Shown here piece after piece: positions 39,457-51,241 of a DNA stretch of 64,000 nucleotides (positions are counted from its first letter, which is position 1; every line of letters starts with the position of its first letter). A program made the position numbers and the translations under genes. The notes under the pieces are model-generated. The model searched no databases and was not told where the DNA came from. It was given only the letters and a program-made list of their open reading frames with translations. The DNA is from Marinobacter lutaoensis (GTDB lineage Bacteria; Pseudomonadota; Gammaproteobacteria; Pseudomonadales; Oleiphilaceae). Location: positions 62,001 through 126,000 of the forward strand of contig NZ_MSCW01000003.1 in assembly GCF_001981305.1 (NCBI RefSeq), in the 5' to 3' direction.

Positions 39457-40543
39457 GAATATTCGTGAACTGACCGTGGAACTGGGTGATCGGAGTTACC
39501 CCATACTGATTGGCCCAGGCCTGCTGGGTGAGTATGACCTGTCACCGTACGTCACGGGCTCGCAGGTGATGATCGTAACCAATGAGACCGTGGCGCCCCT
39601 CTATCTGGAACAGGCCATTCGGTGTTTTCCGGGCAAGGTGGTGGACTCGATCGTGCTACCGGATGGGGAAAAGTTCAAGGACTGGCAAACACTGAACCGG
39701 ATCTTTGACGGGCTGCTGGAACAGCGCCATACCCGAAAAACGACGCTGGTGGCCCTTGGGGGCGGAGTGGTCGGCGACATGACTGGCTTTGCCGCGGCCT
39801 GTTACCAGCGAGGTGTCTCGTTCATCCAAATACCGACCACCCTCCTGTCCCAGGTCGACTCGTCCGTAGGGGGCAAGACCGGTATCAACCACCCTCTGGG
39901 CAAGAACATGATCGGCGCGTTTCATCAGCCTCGGGCCGTGCTGATTGATACGGACTCGCTGCGGAGCCTGCCGCCACGGGAGGTGTCTGCCGGCCTGGCG
40001 GAAGTGATCAAATACGGCTTGATTCGGGCGCGTGACTTCCTGGACTGGCTCGAGGGTGCCGTCGACCGTTTGGTGGCACTTGAGCCTGAGGCCCTGTCCG
40101 AGGCCATCCATCGCTCCTGTGCCTGCAAGGCCGAAGTCGTCGCCAAGGACGAGCGGGAAGGAGGGCTCCGGGCCATCCTGAACTTGGGGCATACGTTCGG
40201 CCATGCCATCGAGGCTTTCGCGGGGTATGGCAACTGGTTACACGGCGAGGCTGTCGGTACGGGTATGGTCATGGCCACCGACCTTTCACTCCGGGAGGGC
40301 ATGATCTCGTCCGGGGATCTTGAGCGGGTGGTGGCGCTGGTGCGCCGTGCCGGGCTGCCTGAGCGGCCGCCTGCGGGCATGACCCCCGATGACTTCATGA
40401 CACGGATGGCCGTGGACAAGAAAAACGTCGATGGCCAGCTGCGCTTGGTGCTGCTCAAGGCGCTCGGGGCAGCGGTGGTGACCGCGGACATCCGGCCGGA
40501 AAATCTGGCGGCCACCCTGTCGGCCTTTTGTGAAGATGCCTAG
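39449..40543 (+). CDS. aroB: 3-dehydroquinate synthase
   Basis: A 364-residue NAD-dependent enzyme that cyclises DAHP to 3-dehydroquinate. The NAD loop [22 protein letters not shown], the substrate block [24 protein letters not shown], and the zinc ligands in [20 protein letters not shown] and [11 protein letters not shown] are visible. Length is normal. Overlap with aroK and a 31-bp gap to the damX-like gene indicate a three-gene operon, as in enteric bacteria and pseudomonads. Confidence 0.96.
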   Translation: MAENIRELTVELGDRSYPILIGPGLLGEYDLSPYVTGSQVMIVTNETVAPLYLEQAIRCFPGKVVDSIVLPDGEKFKDWQTLNRIFDGLLEQRHTRKTTLVALGGGVVGDMTGFAAACYQRGVSFIQIPTTLLSQVDSSVGGKTGINHPLGKNMIGAFHQPRAVLIDTDSLRSLPPREVSAGLAEVIKYGLIRARDFLDWLEGAVDRLVALEPEALSEAIHRSCACKAEVVAKDEREGGLRAILNLGHTFGHAIEAFAGYGNWLHGEAVGTGMVMATDLSLREGMISSGDLERVVALVRRAGLPERPPAGMTPDDFMTRMAVDKKNVDGQLRLVLLKALGAAVVTADIRPENLAATLSAFCEDA

Positions 40544-40574
40544 CAGGTGCTGACCGTATGGGCCAGGGGGCGGC

Positions 40575-42116
40575 ATGGATAAGGGGTTGAATGCCCGGGA
40601 CGACGGTGGCCTGTTCCCTCGTTTGCAACAGCGGTATGGCTTGCGTGCCGATCCCTTGGAAATGGAGGCGCCTTTTTACCCTGACGCGGCACGTCAGCAC
40701 GCGCTGGAAACGCTGCGCCACCTGTGTGGTTTTGGTGATTTGGCGTTGCTGCTGCTGGGGGCTCCCGGCATGGGAAAGACCCGTATCCTGTCGGAGCTGG
40801 TGCGGGCGGAGTCCGCCCGGCTTGATTTTCATCGGATCCCCGCCGCCGCGCTGACCAGTGCCTTGCCCCTGGCACGGGACTTGGCCGCGATTTCCCGCTC
40901 GCCGACGGATCAGGGCGGCTCGCCCCGGGAAACGGTGTATGCTTTTTTCCGGTGGTCGGAGGGGCGGACGCGAAAAGGGCAGCGAATGGTGCTCCTGATC
41001 GATGATGCCGACCGTGCTGCGCCGGAGGTCCTACGGCTGCTGTTGGCGGGGTTTCTGGCCTCGGATCCGGCTCGTGCGGCGGTTCCGGTCTTTGCCGGAA
41101 CGGATGCCCTGGTTTCCATGCTCGGGGTGGAGGAGGATGCCGCCGGACTGCACCCCATTCACCTTCCTGCGTTGAGTACCCAAGATATTGCGGCGTACCT
41201 TGAGCCTCGTGTCCAGAGGGCCGGCGGTCCGGTGGGCCAGCTGTTGACTCCCAGGCGTCTTGCTCAGATTTATGCTCTGAGTGGGGGCAGCTTTACCGGC
41301 ATCCGACGAGCCGCCCCCGCAGTCTGGCTGGGGCTGGTTGAGCCTCGGGTCGCCCGGGTCGGGCGTGGCCTGAACGTTGGTGCGCTGTTGTGGCCCGGGA
41401 TTGCGTTGACCTTGTTGGCGGTTTCGTGGTGGTTTGTGTCGGCACAATACGAACACTCGGTCTCTGATCAGCAGGCCCGGGACACCGCGCCGGCGGCGCC
41501 TGTCCGCAAGAGTGTCACCATCGGGCCCGGGGCATTGGCCGAGCCTTCGCCCGAAATGCCCGGGGACGCCGTTGATGGAGAGCGGAGCGATCCGGAGCCC
41601 GCACACCTGCGGCCAGCACCGGCATTGGTTCCTCCGGTGCCGGAGCGGGAACCTCTCGCAGAACCTGAACCTGAACCTGAACCTGAACCTGAACCTGAAC
41701 CTGAACCTGCACCTGCACCCGTGGCTGCGCCTGAACCTGCACCTGAACCTGCGCCTGCACCCGTGGCTGCCTCTGGGCCCGAGTCGCCTGCCGCAGTGGC
41801 GTCGCTGGCGTTCACGCCAGCCCGGCCTGAGGCGTTTGTTCCCCTCGCCAGCTTGAGTCAGGAGGACGGCTGGACCATCCAGCTGGTGGCCGGCCGGCTG
41901 GAGCGGACGGCGCTCAACATGCTGGAGCGAGGGCAGGGCGACGGAGGCGCCCTTCGGTATACCCTGGGAGAGCGTCAGGGAGAGCCCTGGTTCATGGTGT
42001 TGTATGGCCGTTATCCCAGCCGGGAGGCGGCGCAGGCGGCGGCTCGGCAGCTGTCCTCCCGGTTCGGAGTGTCGGACCCGTGGGTCCGCTCTCTGGCCAG
42101 CTTCAATGCGCACTGA
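40575..42116 (+). CDS. DamX-like protein: AAA ATPase, membrane helix, Pro-Glu repeat and SPOR domain
   Basis: A 513-residue membrane protein in the damX position after aroB. Unlike E. coli DamX its cytoplasmic part is an AAA/ExeA-like ATPase: Walker A GAPGMGKT (62-69) and Walker B VLLIDDAD (about 139-146). A transmembrane helix (about 268-290) leads to an acidic, proline-rich periplasmic linker (about 337-405, with an EP dipeptide run encoded by hexanucleotide repeats) and a C-terminal SPOR domain (about 432-508, WTIQLVAGRLERTA and WFMVLYGRYPSREAAQAAARQL). SPOR domains target septal peptidoglycan, so an ATP-linked role at the division site is inferred. A similar AAA-SPOR protein lies at this locus in pseudomonads. 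Confidence 0.9.
   Translation: MDKGLNARDDGGLFPRLQQRYGLRADPLEMEAPFYPDAARQHALETLRHLCGFGDLALLLLGAPGMGKTRILSELVRAESARLDFHRIPAAALTSALPLARDLAAISRSPTDQGGSPRETVYAFFRWSEGRTRKGQRMVLLIDDADRAAPEVLRLLLAGFLASDPARAAVPVFAGTDALVSMLGVEEDAAGLHPIHLPALSTQDIAAYLEPRVQRAGGPVGQLLTPRRLAQIYALSGGSFTGIRRAAPAVWLGLVEPRVARVGRGLNVGALLWPGIALTLLAVSWWFVSAQYEHSVSDQQARDTAPAAPVRKSVTIGPGALAEPSPEMPGDAVDGERSDPEPAHLRPAPALVPPVPEREPLAEPEPEPEPEPEPEPEPAPAPVAAPEPAPEPAPAPVAASGPESPAAVASLAFTPARPEAFVPLASLSQEDGWTIQLVAGRLERTALNMLERGQGDGGALRYTLGERQGEPWFMVLYGRYPSREAAQAAARQLSSRFGVSDPWVRSLASFNAH
41661..41708 (+). repeat. Eight perfect copies of the hexamer GAACCT inside the damX-like gene
   Basis: The unit encodes Glu-Pro, so changes in copy number stay in frame. 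Downstream the tract degenerates (GCACCT, GCGCCT), and a 17-bp block reading CCTGCACCCGTGGCTGC occurs twice, at 41712-41728 and 41754-41770. Confidence 0.95.
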
Positions 42117-42151
42117 AATGGTGCAATTTCGGGATCAGGATCGACAAAAAT

Positions 42152-42180
42152 TTGTATACGTAGTTTTACGTGTGTAAAAT
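42152..42180 (+). promoter_or_regulatory. Promoter of gltBD with an internal dyad
   Basis: TTGTAT (42152-42157) and TAAAAT (42175-42180) are 17 bases apart, giving a start near 42187. The spacer contains the dyad ACGTA-GTTT-TACGT (42158-42171), placed where a repressor would block polymerase. Confidence 0.6.
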
Positions 42181-42201
42181 CGCTTCCCCCCTTTTTCGGA
42201 G

Positions 42202-42243
42202 TCAGCGGATTTTGCGCACCGCTTTAGTGCGGTAGCTCGCTGA
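42202..42243 (+). promoter_or_regulatory. Structured leader before gltB with GCAC-N7-GTGC element
   Basis: TCAGCG at 42202-42207 can pair with CGCTGA at 42238-42243; inside it, ACCGC and GCGGT form a second stem around TTTAGT. The same stretch contains GCAC-N7-GTGC (42216-42230), the core of NtrC-type sites. It lies downstream of the predicted start, so an RNA hairpin is at least as likely as a DNA site. Confidence 0.4.
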
Positions 42244-42274
42244 TTGGAAAGCATTTATTCGCGAGAGAACGGTT

Positions 42275-45200
42275 ATGATGACAGGCTTGTATCATCCTGA
42301 TGAGTTCAGGGACAACTGTGGCTTTGGCCTGATTGCCCATATGAAGGGCGAGGCCAGTCACAAGCTGTTGCAAACTGCCATCGAGTCGCTGACCTGCATG
42401 ACCCATCGCGGTGGTATCGCTGCAGACGGCAAGACTGGCGATGGCTGTGGCCTGCTGATCCAGAGTCCAGAGGCTTTTCTCAGGAAAGCCTCGAAGTCGG
42501 CTTTTGGCAAGGAACCTGGCGACCTGTTTGCGGTCGGCCAGGTTTTTTTGTCTCAGGACCCGGCCAAGGCCGATGCCGGGCGTGCCGCGTTGGAGCGTCG
42601 CCTGTCCGAGCAGGGCCTGGATGTCCTGGGCTGGCGGGAAGTACCGGTCGACGACGGCTGTCTTGGGCCCATGGCTCGCGACTGCATGCCCCGGATCGAA
42701 CAGGTGTTCGTTGAGCCGGCCGGCAAGGATGAGAACGCCTTCGGTATCAGCCTGTTCCTCGCTCGCCGCTACGCCGAGCGGGACCTGGCCGACGACCCCG
42801 AGTTTTATGTGTGCAGCCTGTCGCACCGGACCCTGGCCTACAAGGGCCTGATGATGCCGGCCGATCTGGCCAACTTCTACAAGGATCTGGGGGACCCGGA
42901 CCTGAAGACAGCCATCTGCGTCTTCCACCAGCGTTTTTCCACCAACACCATGCCTCGGTGGCCGCTGGCTCAGCCGTTCCGTTTCCTCGCGCACAATGGC
43001 GAGATCAACACGATTGAGGGTAACCGCAACTGGGCCATCGCCCGTGCGGCGAAGTTCAGCTCGCCGGATCTGCCGGACCTGCAAACCCTCCAGCCGCTGG
43101 TCAACCTGACCGGTTCCGACTCCTCCAGCATGGACAACATGCTGGAGATCCTGCTGGCAGGCGGTGTCGACCTGTTCCGCGCGGTGCGCATGATGATTCC
43201 TCCGGCATGGCAGAACGTGGATACCATGGACCCGGAGTTGCGGGCCTTCTACGAGTACAACTCCATGCACATGGAACCCTGGGATGGTCCCGCTGGCTTG
43301 GTGCTTTCCGACGGACGCTACGCCGTGTGCATGCTGGACCGCAACGGCCTGCGTCCGGCCCGCTGGGTCATCACCCGGGACGACTTCATTACCCTGGCAT
43401 CCGAGATCGGTACCTACGGCTACCAACCGGATGACGTGGTCGCCAAGGGGCGGGTCGGCCCCGGCCAGATTTTGGCGGTGGATACCGAAAAGGGGGAAGT
43501 CCTCCATACCCGGGACATCGATCAGCGGCTGAAGAAAGCCCAACCCTACAAGCGCTGGCTCAAAGAGAACGCGCTTCGGGTCGAGACCACGTTGAACCAG
43601 GAAACGCCTGAGTTCAAGCTGATGGACGCGGATGAGCTGCTGGTGCACCAGAAGATGTTCAACATCTCCTACGAAGAGCGGGACCAGGTGCTGCGTCCGC
43701 TGGCGGAGCAGGGCCAGGAGGCTGTGGGGTCCATGGGGGACGACACCCCCATGGCGGTGCTGTCCAGCAAAGTCCGGCACGTGGCGGACTACTTCCGCCA
43801 GAAGTTCGCCCAGGTGACCAACCCGCCCATCGACCCGCTGCGGGAATCCATTGTCATGTCCCTGGAAACCTGCCTGGGCGCCGAGCGTAACGTCTTCGAG
43901 GAAACACCGGAGCACGCCAACCGAATCATTCTGAGCACGCCGGTGCTGTCGCCGGCCAAATTCTTGAAGATTGCCAACAATGACCGTCCGGGATTCGAGG
44001 TGGCCAGGATTGCCATGAGCTACCGGCCCGAGCAGGGTCTGGAACAGGCCATTCGCGATGTTTGCGACCGGGCGGAGCGGGCGGTGCGTGAGGGTAAGGT
44101 CCTGCTGGTGCTGACCGACAAGGATCTGGTGGAAGGCGAGCTGCCGGTCAACGCGCTGATGGCGACCGGTGCCGTGCACCATCATCTGGTCAGCCGGGGG
44201 CTGCGTTGTGATTCCAACATCATCGTTGAGACCGGTTGGGCGCGGGACCCCCACCACTTCGCAGTGCTGTTCGGCTTTGGCGCCACGGCTGTCTACCCGT
44301 ACCTGGCCTATCAGGTCATGAATGACATGATCCGCACCGGCGAGCTGCTGATGGATCCGATCGAGGCCAAGAACAACTACCGCAAGGGCATCAACAAGGG
44401 GCTGTTGAAGATCCTGTCGAAGATGGGGATTTCCACCATCACCTCCTATCGCGGCGCCCAGCTGTTCGAGGCGATTGGTCTGGCGGACGAGGTGGTGGAT
44501 TTGTGCTTCAAGGGGGTCCCGAGCCGCATTCAGGGCGCCGGCTTCATCGACTTTCAGGAAGATCAGGAAAAACTGGCGGACGTGGCCTGGAAACCGCGCA
44601 AACCCATTTCCCCGGGGGGCTTGCTCAAGTACGTCCACGGCCAGGAGTACCATGCCTTCAACCCGGACGTCGTGGGCCGGTTGCAGGAGGCCGTAGCCAG
44701 TGGTGACTACGGTAAGTACAAGGAATACGCGGCCCTAGTCAACGAGCGGCCGGTGGCGACCCTGAGGGATCTGTTGACTTTCCGCTCCGATATCAAACCG
44801 ATCGACTTGGCCGAGGTGGAGCCGGTGGAGAGTATTTTCCCCCGCTTCGACTCCGCCGCCATGTCCCTGGGCGCGCTGTCGCCGGAAGCGCACGAGGCCT
44901 TGGCGGTGGCGATGAACACCCTTGGTGGCCGCTCCAACTCTGGCGAGGGCGGTGAGGATCCGGCCCGTTACGGCACCAACAAACGCTCCAAGATCAAACA
45001 AGTGGCCTCCGGTCGGTTCGGTGTGACCGCGGAGTACCTGCGCAGCGCCGATGTCATGCAGATCAAGATCGCCCAGGGCGCCAAGCCCGGGGAAGGCGGC
45101 CAGTTGCCTGGCGGCAAAGTCAATGATCTGATCGCGCGTCTGCGTTACTCGGTGCCGGGGGTCACCCTGATCTCGCCTCCGCCGCACCATGACATCTACT

Positions 45201-46723
45201 CCATCGAGGACCTGGCGCAGTTGATCTTCGACCTGAAACAGGTCAACCCGGAGGCACTGGTCTCCGTCAAGCTGGTGTCCGAGCCTGGGGTGGGTACCAT
45301 CGCTGCGGGGGTCGCCAAGGCCTACGCTGACCTGATCACCGTGTCGGGCTACGACGGCGGGACCGCGGCCAGTCCGCTGACGTCCATCCGCTACGCCGGT
45401 TCCCCCTGGGAGCTGGGACTGACCGAAACCCAGCAGGCGCTGCGTGCCAACGATCTCCGTGGCAAGATCCGCCTGCAAACCGACGGTGGTATTAAAACGG
45501 GCCTGGATGTGGTGAAAGCGGCGATTCTCGGGGCCGAGAGCTTTGGCTTCGGTACGACGCCGATGGTGGCGCTGGGCTGCAAGTTCCTGCGTATCTGCCA
45601 CCTCAACAACTGTGCCACCGGTGTCGCCACCCAGAACGACTACCTGCGCGAGGAGCACTTTAAGGGTACGGTCGAGGCGGCCATGAACTTCTTCCGTTTC
45701 GTTGCTCAGGAAACCCGGGAGTGGCTGGCCAAACTGGGCGTGCGCAGCCTGGAAGAGCTGGTGGGGCGGGTCGACCTACTGGAGCGGCTGCCGGGGGATA
45801 CTCCGCGGCAACGCAAGCTGGATCTGTCCCGCCTGCTGCACAATGACCAGATTCCGGCGGACAAGCCGCAAACCTGCCAGGAGGAGCGCAACCGGCCGTT
45901 TGACCAGGGCGCCTTGGCGGAGCGGATGGTCAAGGACACCCTGACCGCCATCATCGAAAAGACCGGTGGCGCCTGGAGCTACCGCGTGACCAACTGTGAC
46001 CGCTCCATCGGCGCCCGGCTGTCGGGTGAGATCGCCGCGCGGCACGGCAACCAAGGCATGGCCGATGCGCCCATCACCCTTGATCTGACTGGGACCGCTG
46101 GCCAGAGCTTCGGGGTCTGGAACGTTGGAGGCCTGAACCTGATTCTTGAAGGCGACGCCAACGACTACGTCGGCAAGGGCATGACGGGCGGCAAGCTGGT
46201 CCTGCGCCCGCCCCGGGGCAGCAGTTTCAAAACCCAGGAGACTGCCATCATGGGCAACACCTGCCTGTATGGCGCGACCGGCGGCAAGCTGTTTGCAGCC
46301 GGTACCGCCGGTGAGCGCTTCGCAGTTCGTAACTCGGGCGCCCATGCTGTCGTGGAGGGGGCCGGCGACCACTGCTGTGAGTACATGACCGGCGGGCTGG
46401 TTACGGTGTTGGGTCACACCGGTTACAACTTCGGTGCCGGCATGACCGGCGGCTTTGCCTACGTGCTCGACCTCGACAACACCTTCGTGGACAAGTACAA
46501 CCACGAACTGGTCGAGATCCAGCGCATTTCCCGGGAGGATATGGAAGCCTACCGCAACCATCTGCGAGGTATCATCCGTGAACACATCTCGGAAACCGGA
46601 AGTGTCTGGGCAGAACACATTCTGGAAGATTTCGACGACTACATCGGCCGTTTCTGGCTGGTGAAACCCAAGGCGGCGAACCTGCGGAGCCTGCTGGCAA
46701 GCACCCGGGCGCGCCCGGAGTAA
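42275..46723 (+). CDS. gltB: Glutamate synthase (NADPH) large subunit
   Basis: A 1482-residue GOGAT alpha subunit that makes glutamate from 2-oxoglutarate and glutamine. The N-terminal glutaminase domain has its nucleophile Cys15 in [12 protein letters not shown], exposed after removal of a short propeptide. The FMN-binding synthase domain contains [20 protein letters not shown] and [28 protein letters not shown], the last holding the three cysteines of the 3Fe-4S cluster. A C-terminal GXGXG-repeat beta-helix domain completes it. Two ATGs (42275, 42278) are possible. Its own promoter lies upstream and gltD follows. Confidence 0.97.
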   Translation: MMTGLYHPDEFRDNCGFGLIAHMKGEASHKLLQTAIESLTCMTHRGGIAADGKTGDGCGLLIQSPEAFLRKASKSAFGKEPGDLFAVGQVFLSQDPAKADAGRAALERRLSEQGLDVLGWREVPVDDGCLGPMARDCMPRIEQVFVEPAGKDENAFGISLFLARRYAERDLADDPEFYVCSLSHRTLAYKGLMMPADLANFYKDLGDPDLKTAICVFHQRFSTNTMPRWPLAQPFRFLAHNGEINTIEGNRNWAIARAAKFSSPDLPDLQTLQPLVNLTGSDSSSMDNMLEILLAGGVDLFRAVRMMIPPAWQNVDTMDPELRAFYEYNSMHMEPWDGPAGLVLSDGRYAVCMLDRNGLRPARWVITRDDFITLASEIGTYGYQPDDVVAKGRVGPGQILAVDTEKGEVLHTRDIDQRLKKAQPYKRWLKENALRVETTLNQETPEFKLMDADELLVHQKMFNISYEERDQVLRPLAEQGQEAVGSMGDDTPMAVLSSKVRHVADYFRQKFAQVTNPPIDPLRESIVMSLETCLGAERNVFEETPEHANRIILSTPVLSPAKFLKIANNDRPGFEVARIAMSYRPEQGLEQAIRDVCDRAERAVREGKVLLVLTDKDLVEGELPVNALMATGAVHHHLVSRGLRCDSNIIVETGWARDPHHFAVLFGFGATAVYPYLAYQVMNDMIRTGELLMDPIEAKNNYRKGINKGLLKILSKMGISTITSYRGAQLFEAIGLADEVVDLCFKGVPSRIQGAGFIDFQEDQEKLADVAWKPRKPISPGGLLKYVHGQEYHAFNPDVVGRLQEAVASGDYGKYKEYAALVNERPVATLRDLLTFRSDIKPIDLAEVEPVESIFPRFDSAAMSLGALSPEAHEALAVAMNTLGGRSNSGEGGEDPARYGTNKRSKIKQVASGRFGVTAEYLRSADVMQIKIAQGAKPGEGGQLPGGKVNDLIARLRYSVPGVTLISPPPHHDIYSIEDLAQLIFDLKQVNPEALVSVKLVSEPGVGTIAAGVAKAYADLITVSGYDGGTAASPLTSIRYAGSPWELGLTETQQALRANDLRGKIRLQTDGGIKTGLDVVKAAILGAESFGFGTTPMVALGCKFLRICHLNNCATGVATQNDYLREEHFKGTVEAAMNFFRFVAQETREWLAKLGVRSLEELVGRVDLLERLPGDTPRQRKLDLSRLLHNDQIPADKPQTCQEERNRPFDQGALAERMVKDTLTAIIEKTGGAWSYRVTNCDRSIGARLSGEIAARHGNQGMADAPITLDLTGTAGQSFGVWNVGGLNLILEGDANDYVGKGMTGGKLVLRPPRGSSFKTQETAIMGNTCLYGATGGKLFAAGTAGERFAVRNSGAHAVVEGAGDHCCEYMTGGLVTVLGHTGYNFGAGMTGGFAYVLDLDNTFVDKYNHELVEIQRISREDMEAYRNHLRGIIREHISETGSVWAEHILEDFDDYIGRFWLVKPKAANLRSLLASTRARPE

Positions 46724-46789
46724 GCTGGCCATTCACTGGGTTTGGGGGCCGGGCGCAAGATCCGGCTTCCGTCGAAATCGTGCTGATGA

Positions 46790-48217
<1,428 letters not shown>

Positions 48218-48245
48218 CCCCGGCACCTTTTGACCGGTGTCAGGC

Positions 48246-48277
48246 AGGCGGCTTTCCGATGGAACGCCGCCTTTTTT
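48246..48277 (+). terminator. Intrinsic terminator of gltBD
   Basis: A 7-bp GC stem (AGGCGGC with GCCGCCT) extended by TCC/GGA pairing and ending in a 6-base T-run, 28 bases after the gltD stop. Confidence 0.88.
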
Positions 48278-48340
48278 ATTTGTGTGAACGCGGTATCATT
48301 CTCCCCTTCGATTTCCAAAGAGCCGACTGCTGGAACTGTT

Positions 48341-49405
48341 ATGACCGAGCTGAAAAACGACCGCTTCCTGCGTGCCCTGATGCGCCAGCCCGTGGACCGT
48401 ACCCCGGTGTGGATGATGCGCCAGGCCGGCCGCTACCTGCCGGAATACCGAGCGACCCGGGCGCGGGCGGGGGACTTTCTGAGCCTGTGCAAGGATGCGG
48501 AGCTGGCCTGCGAGGTCACGCTCCAGCCGCTGGAGCGCTTTCCGTTGGATGCGGCCATCCTGTTCTCGGACATCCTGACCATTCCCGACGCACTGGGGCT
48601 GGGGCTGTACTTTGAAACCGGCGAAGGGCCGAAATTCCGTCATGTGATTCGTTCCGGAACCGATGTGGCCGCTCTGCCCAAGCTGGATGCCGCGGTGGAC
48701 CTGGACTACGTCATGAAGGCCGTGGCCACCATTCGCGCCGCGCTGGCCGGCCGGGTGCCCCTGATCGGCTTTTCCGGCAGCCCCTGGACCCTGGCGACCT
48801 ACATGGTGGAAGGCGGCTCCTCCAAAGACTTCCGGGAAGCCAAGAAACTGATGTACGGTCAGCCTGAGGTCATGCACCGGCTGCTCGATCATCTGGCGGA
48901 CGCCGTGACCGACTACCTGAATGCCCAGATCCGAGCCGGTGCCCAGGCGGTCCAGATCTTCGACACCTGGGGCGGGGTGCTGAGCAGTTGGGCCTACGAG
49001 GAATTCTCCCTGCGCTACATGCGCAAGATTGTCGACGGTCTGATCCGGCACCATGAAGGCCGGGCGGTACCGGTGATCTTGTTCACCAAGAACGGCGGCC
49101 AGTGGCTGGAGGCCATCGCCGATTCCGGATGCGACGCGGTCGGGCTGGACTGGACCACCGATATTGGCCAGGCCCGCGCCCGCGTGGGCGACCGGGTGGC
49201 CCTGCAGGGCAACATGGATCCGGCCATGCTGTACGCGCCTCCGGCCCGGATCCGTCAGGAAGTGGCGGACATCCTGAGGCGTTACGGCGCGGGCTCCGGC
49301 CATGTTTTCAATCTCGGGCATGGCATCACGCCGGATGTTGATCCGGAGCACGCGCGGGCCTTCATCGAGGCGGTGGTGGCGTTGAGCCCGGAGTATCACG
49401 GCTGA
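48341..49405 (+). CDS. hemE: Uroporphyrinogen decarboxylase
   Basis: A 354-residue heme-pathway enzyme that removes four carboxyl groups from uroporphyrinogen III. Signature blocks are [50 protein letters not shown] and [15 protein letters not shown]. The ATG at 48341 gives the normal N-terminus [22 protein letters not shown]; a longer frame upstream crosses the gltD terminator and is rejected. The gltBD-hemE order matches pseudomonads. Confidence 0.97.
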   Translation: MTELKNDRFLRALMRQPVDRTPVWMMRQAGRYLPEYRATRARAGDFLSLCKDAELACEVTLQPLERFPLDAAILFSDILTIPDALGLGLYFETGEGPKFRHVIRSGTDVAALPKLDAAVDLDYVMKAVATIRAALAGRVPLIGFSGSPWTLATYMVEGGSSKDFREAKKLMYGQPEVMHRLLDHLADAVTDYLNAQIRAGAQAVQIFDTWGGVLSSWAYEEFSLRYMRKIVDGLIRHHEGRAVPVILFTKNGGQWLEAIADSGCDAVGLDWTTDIGQARARVGDRVALQGNMDPAMLYAPPARIRQEVADILRRYGAGSGHVFNLGHGITPDVDPEHARAFIEAVVALSPEYHG

Positions 49406-49434
49406 GCTGGCCCCTTGGCCGGGCCTCCGGTGCG

Positions 49435-49450
49435 GTCTATAGTCATAGAC
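49435..49450. promoter_or_regulatory. Small dyad upstream of the PilZ gene
   Basis: GTCTAT and ATAGAC flank a 4-base centre, 29 bases before the GTG start of the PilZ gene. It could be an operator or a leader hairpin; it lies between hemE and that gene. Confidence 0.3.
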
Positions 49451-49479
49451 AAACAAGAGCGAACGACCGGAGGTCCGCC

Positions 49480-49848
49480 GTGCCATCCCCAGCCACCGAC
49501 AAACGTCGATTTCACCGCATTGAATTCGATGCCCCCTGCGAGCTCCATTGCGAGGATCGGGTCTGGACGACCGAAGTGCTCGACATCTGCCTGAAAGGTG
49601 TGCTGGTGCGACGGCCGGAGGACTGGGACGTGCCCCTGCACAAACCCTGCGAGGTGGTGGTTCATCTGGACGAGCGGCAAACGGGAATCGTCATGGCGGT
49701 GGAGCTGCGCCATGTGGAACCGCATCGCCTGGGGTTCCAGTGTCGATATATCGACTTGGAAAGCGCCTCCCACTTGAAGCGCTTGGTGGAGCTGAATCTG
49801 GGCGATCCCACACTGCTGGAGCGCGAATTCGCCCACTTGCTGGAATAG
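49480..49848 (+). CDS. PilZ domain protein
   Basis: A 122-residue single-domain PilZ protein, a likely cyclic di-GMP receptor. The first binding motif RXXXR is R9-R-F-H-R13 (RRFHR). The second motif, normally (D/N)XSXXG, reads D35-I-C37-L-K-G40, with cysteine in place of serine. The rest (VVVHLDERQTGIVMAVELRHVEPHRLGFQCRYIDLES) fits the beta-barrel. It starts with GTG preceded by CGGAGG. It is separate from the pilus operon; partners are unknown. It converges with radA at a 16-bp gap. Confidence 0.9.
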   Translation: MPSPATDKRRFHRIEFDAPCELHCEDRVWTTEVLDICLKGVLVRRPEDWDVPLHKPCEVVVHLDERQTGIVMAVELRHVEPHRLGFQCRYIDLESASHLKRLVELNLGDPTLLEREFAHLLE

Positions 49849-49864
49849 CCCGTCGCGGCCCGGG

Positions 49865-51241
49865 TCAGAGCGACTCCAGTGCCGCCAGTGCATCCGCCAG
49901 CCGGGTGACTGGAATCACCTGCATGCCGTCGACCGGTTTACGCGGCACGTTAGCCTTGGGGACCAGAGCCCGTGTGAAACCGTGCTTGGCGGCCTCGTAG
50001 ATGCGTTCCTGGCCGTTCGGCACGGGTCGGATCTCGCCGGACAGTCCAACCTCGCCGAAGATCACCAGATCCTGAGGCAGTGCCCGGTCCCGGAAGGAGG
50101 ATACGACCGCGGCGAGTAGGGCCAGATCGGCACTGGTCTCGCCCACCTTGACTCCGGCCACCACGTTGACGAACACGTCCTGATCGGAAACATGCAGGCC
50201 GCCGTGCCGGTGCAGTACCGCCAGCAGCATCGCCAGCCGGTTCTGGTCCAGCCCCACGGCCACGCGCCGGGGATAGCCGCCCTGGGCCATGTCCACCAGG
50301 GCCTGAATTTCCACCAGCATGGGGCGGGTGCCTTCCCAAACCACCATGACCACGCTGCCCGGTGCCGCCTCCTCACCACGGTTGAGGAAGATGGCGCTGG
50401 GATTCCGGACCTCCTTCAGCCCCTGCTCCAGCATCGCGAACACGCCCAGCTCGTTGACTGCGCCGAACCGGTTCTTGATGCCCCGCAGGGTTCGGTAACG
50501 GCTGTCGCTGGAGCCTTCCAGCAGCACCGAGCAGTCGATCATGTGCTCCAGTACCTTGGGACCGGCCAGGCTGCCGTCCTTGGTGACGTGCCCAACCAGC
50601 AGCAGGATGGTGCCGGTCTGTTTGGCAAAACGGGTCAGGAACGCGGCACTCTCGCGCACCTGGGAGACGGAGCCCGGCGCGGATTCGATGTCCGCCACGT
50701 GCATTACCTGGATACTGTCCACCACCAGAATCCGCGGCTGCTCGGCTTCCGCCACCTGGATGATTCGCTCGACGCTGGTTTCGGACAGCATCTTCAGATC
50801 TCGGGTGGGCAGCCCCAGGCGCTTGGCGCGCATGGCAACCTGCTGCAGAGACTCCTCACCGGTCACGTACAGTGCCGGCACGCTGGCCGCCAGATGGCAT
50901 ACCGCCTGCAGCAGCAGAGTGCTCTTGCCGGCGCCGGGGTGGCCTCCCATGAGGACGGCTGAACCCGCCACCAGACCGCCACCGAGCACCCGGTCGAACT
51001 CCTGCATGCCGGTGCTGATCCGGGGCTGTTCGCGCAGGCTGACCTCGTCCAGGCGCTGGACCTCGGAGAGGCTGCCGGCGAAGCCGTCGAAACGGGCACC
51101 GCGGCTGCCTTTGGCGGCACCGCCAACCCCTCGCACCTCACTGATGGTGTTCCAGGCGTTGCAGGCGGTGCACTGGCCCTGCCATTTGGAATAGTCGGCA
51201 CCGCACTCGGTGCAGACGTAGGCGGTCCGGGGCCTGGCCAT
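49865..51241 (-). CDS. radA: DNA repair protein RadA
   Basis: A 458-residue RecA-like branch-migration helicase in recombination. The N-terminal zinc finger has C10, C13, C24 and C27. Walker A GGHPGAGKST is at 99-108. The RadA signature KNRFG and the C-terminal Lon-like domain (VFVNVVAGVKVGETSADLALLAAV, FGEVGLSGEIRPV) are present. The start codon overlaps the ettA stop by one base (TAATG), so RadA translation is probably coupled to EttA. Confidence 0.96.
   Translation of the reverse strand: MARPRTAYVCTECGADYSKWQGQCTACNAWNTISEVRGVGGAAKGSRGARFDGFAGSLSEVQRLDEVSLREQPRISTGMQEFDRVLGGGLVAGSAVLMGGHPGAGKSTLLLQAVCHLAASVPALYVTGEESLQQVAMRAKRLGLPTRDLKMLSETSVERIIQVAEAEQPRILVVDSIQVMHVADIESAPGSVSQVRESAAFLTRFAKQTGTILLLVGHVTKDGSLAGPKVLEHMIDCSVLLEGSSDSRYRTLRGIKNRFGAVNELGVFAMLEQGLKEVRNPSAIFLNRGEEAAPGSVVMVVWEGTRPMLVEIQALVDMAQGGYPRRVAVGLDQNRLAMLLAVLHRHGGLHVSDQDVFVNVVAGVKVGETSADLALLAAVVSSFRDRALPQDLVIFGEVGLSGEIRPVPNGQERIYEAAKHGFTRALVPKANVPRKPVDGMQVIPVTRLADALAALESL

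Noticed and set aside
42224-44653. Open reverse-strand frame of 809 codons opposite gltB
   Set aside because: Lies wholly across gltB and its leader, with no family pattern and no ribosome binding site; a high-GC shadow.
48230-48340. Longer N-terminus for hemE
   Set aside because: It would begin inside the gltBD terminator and adds residues not found in the family.
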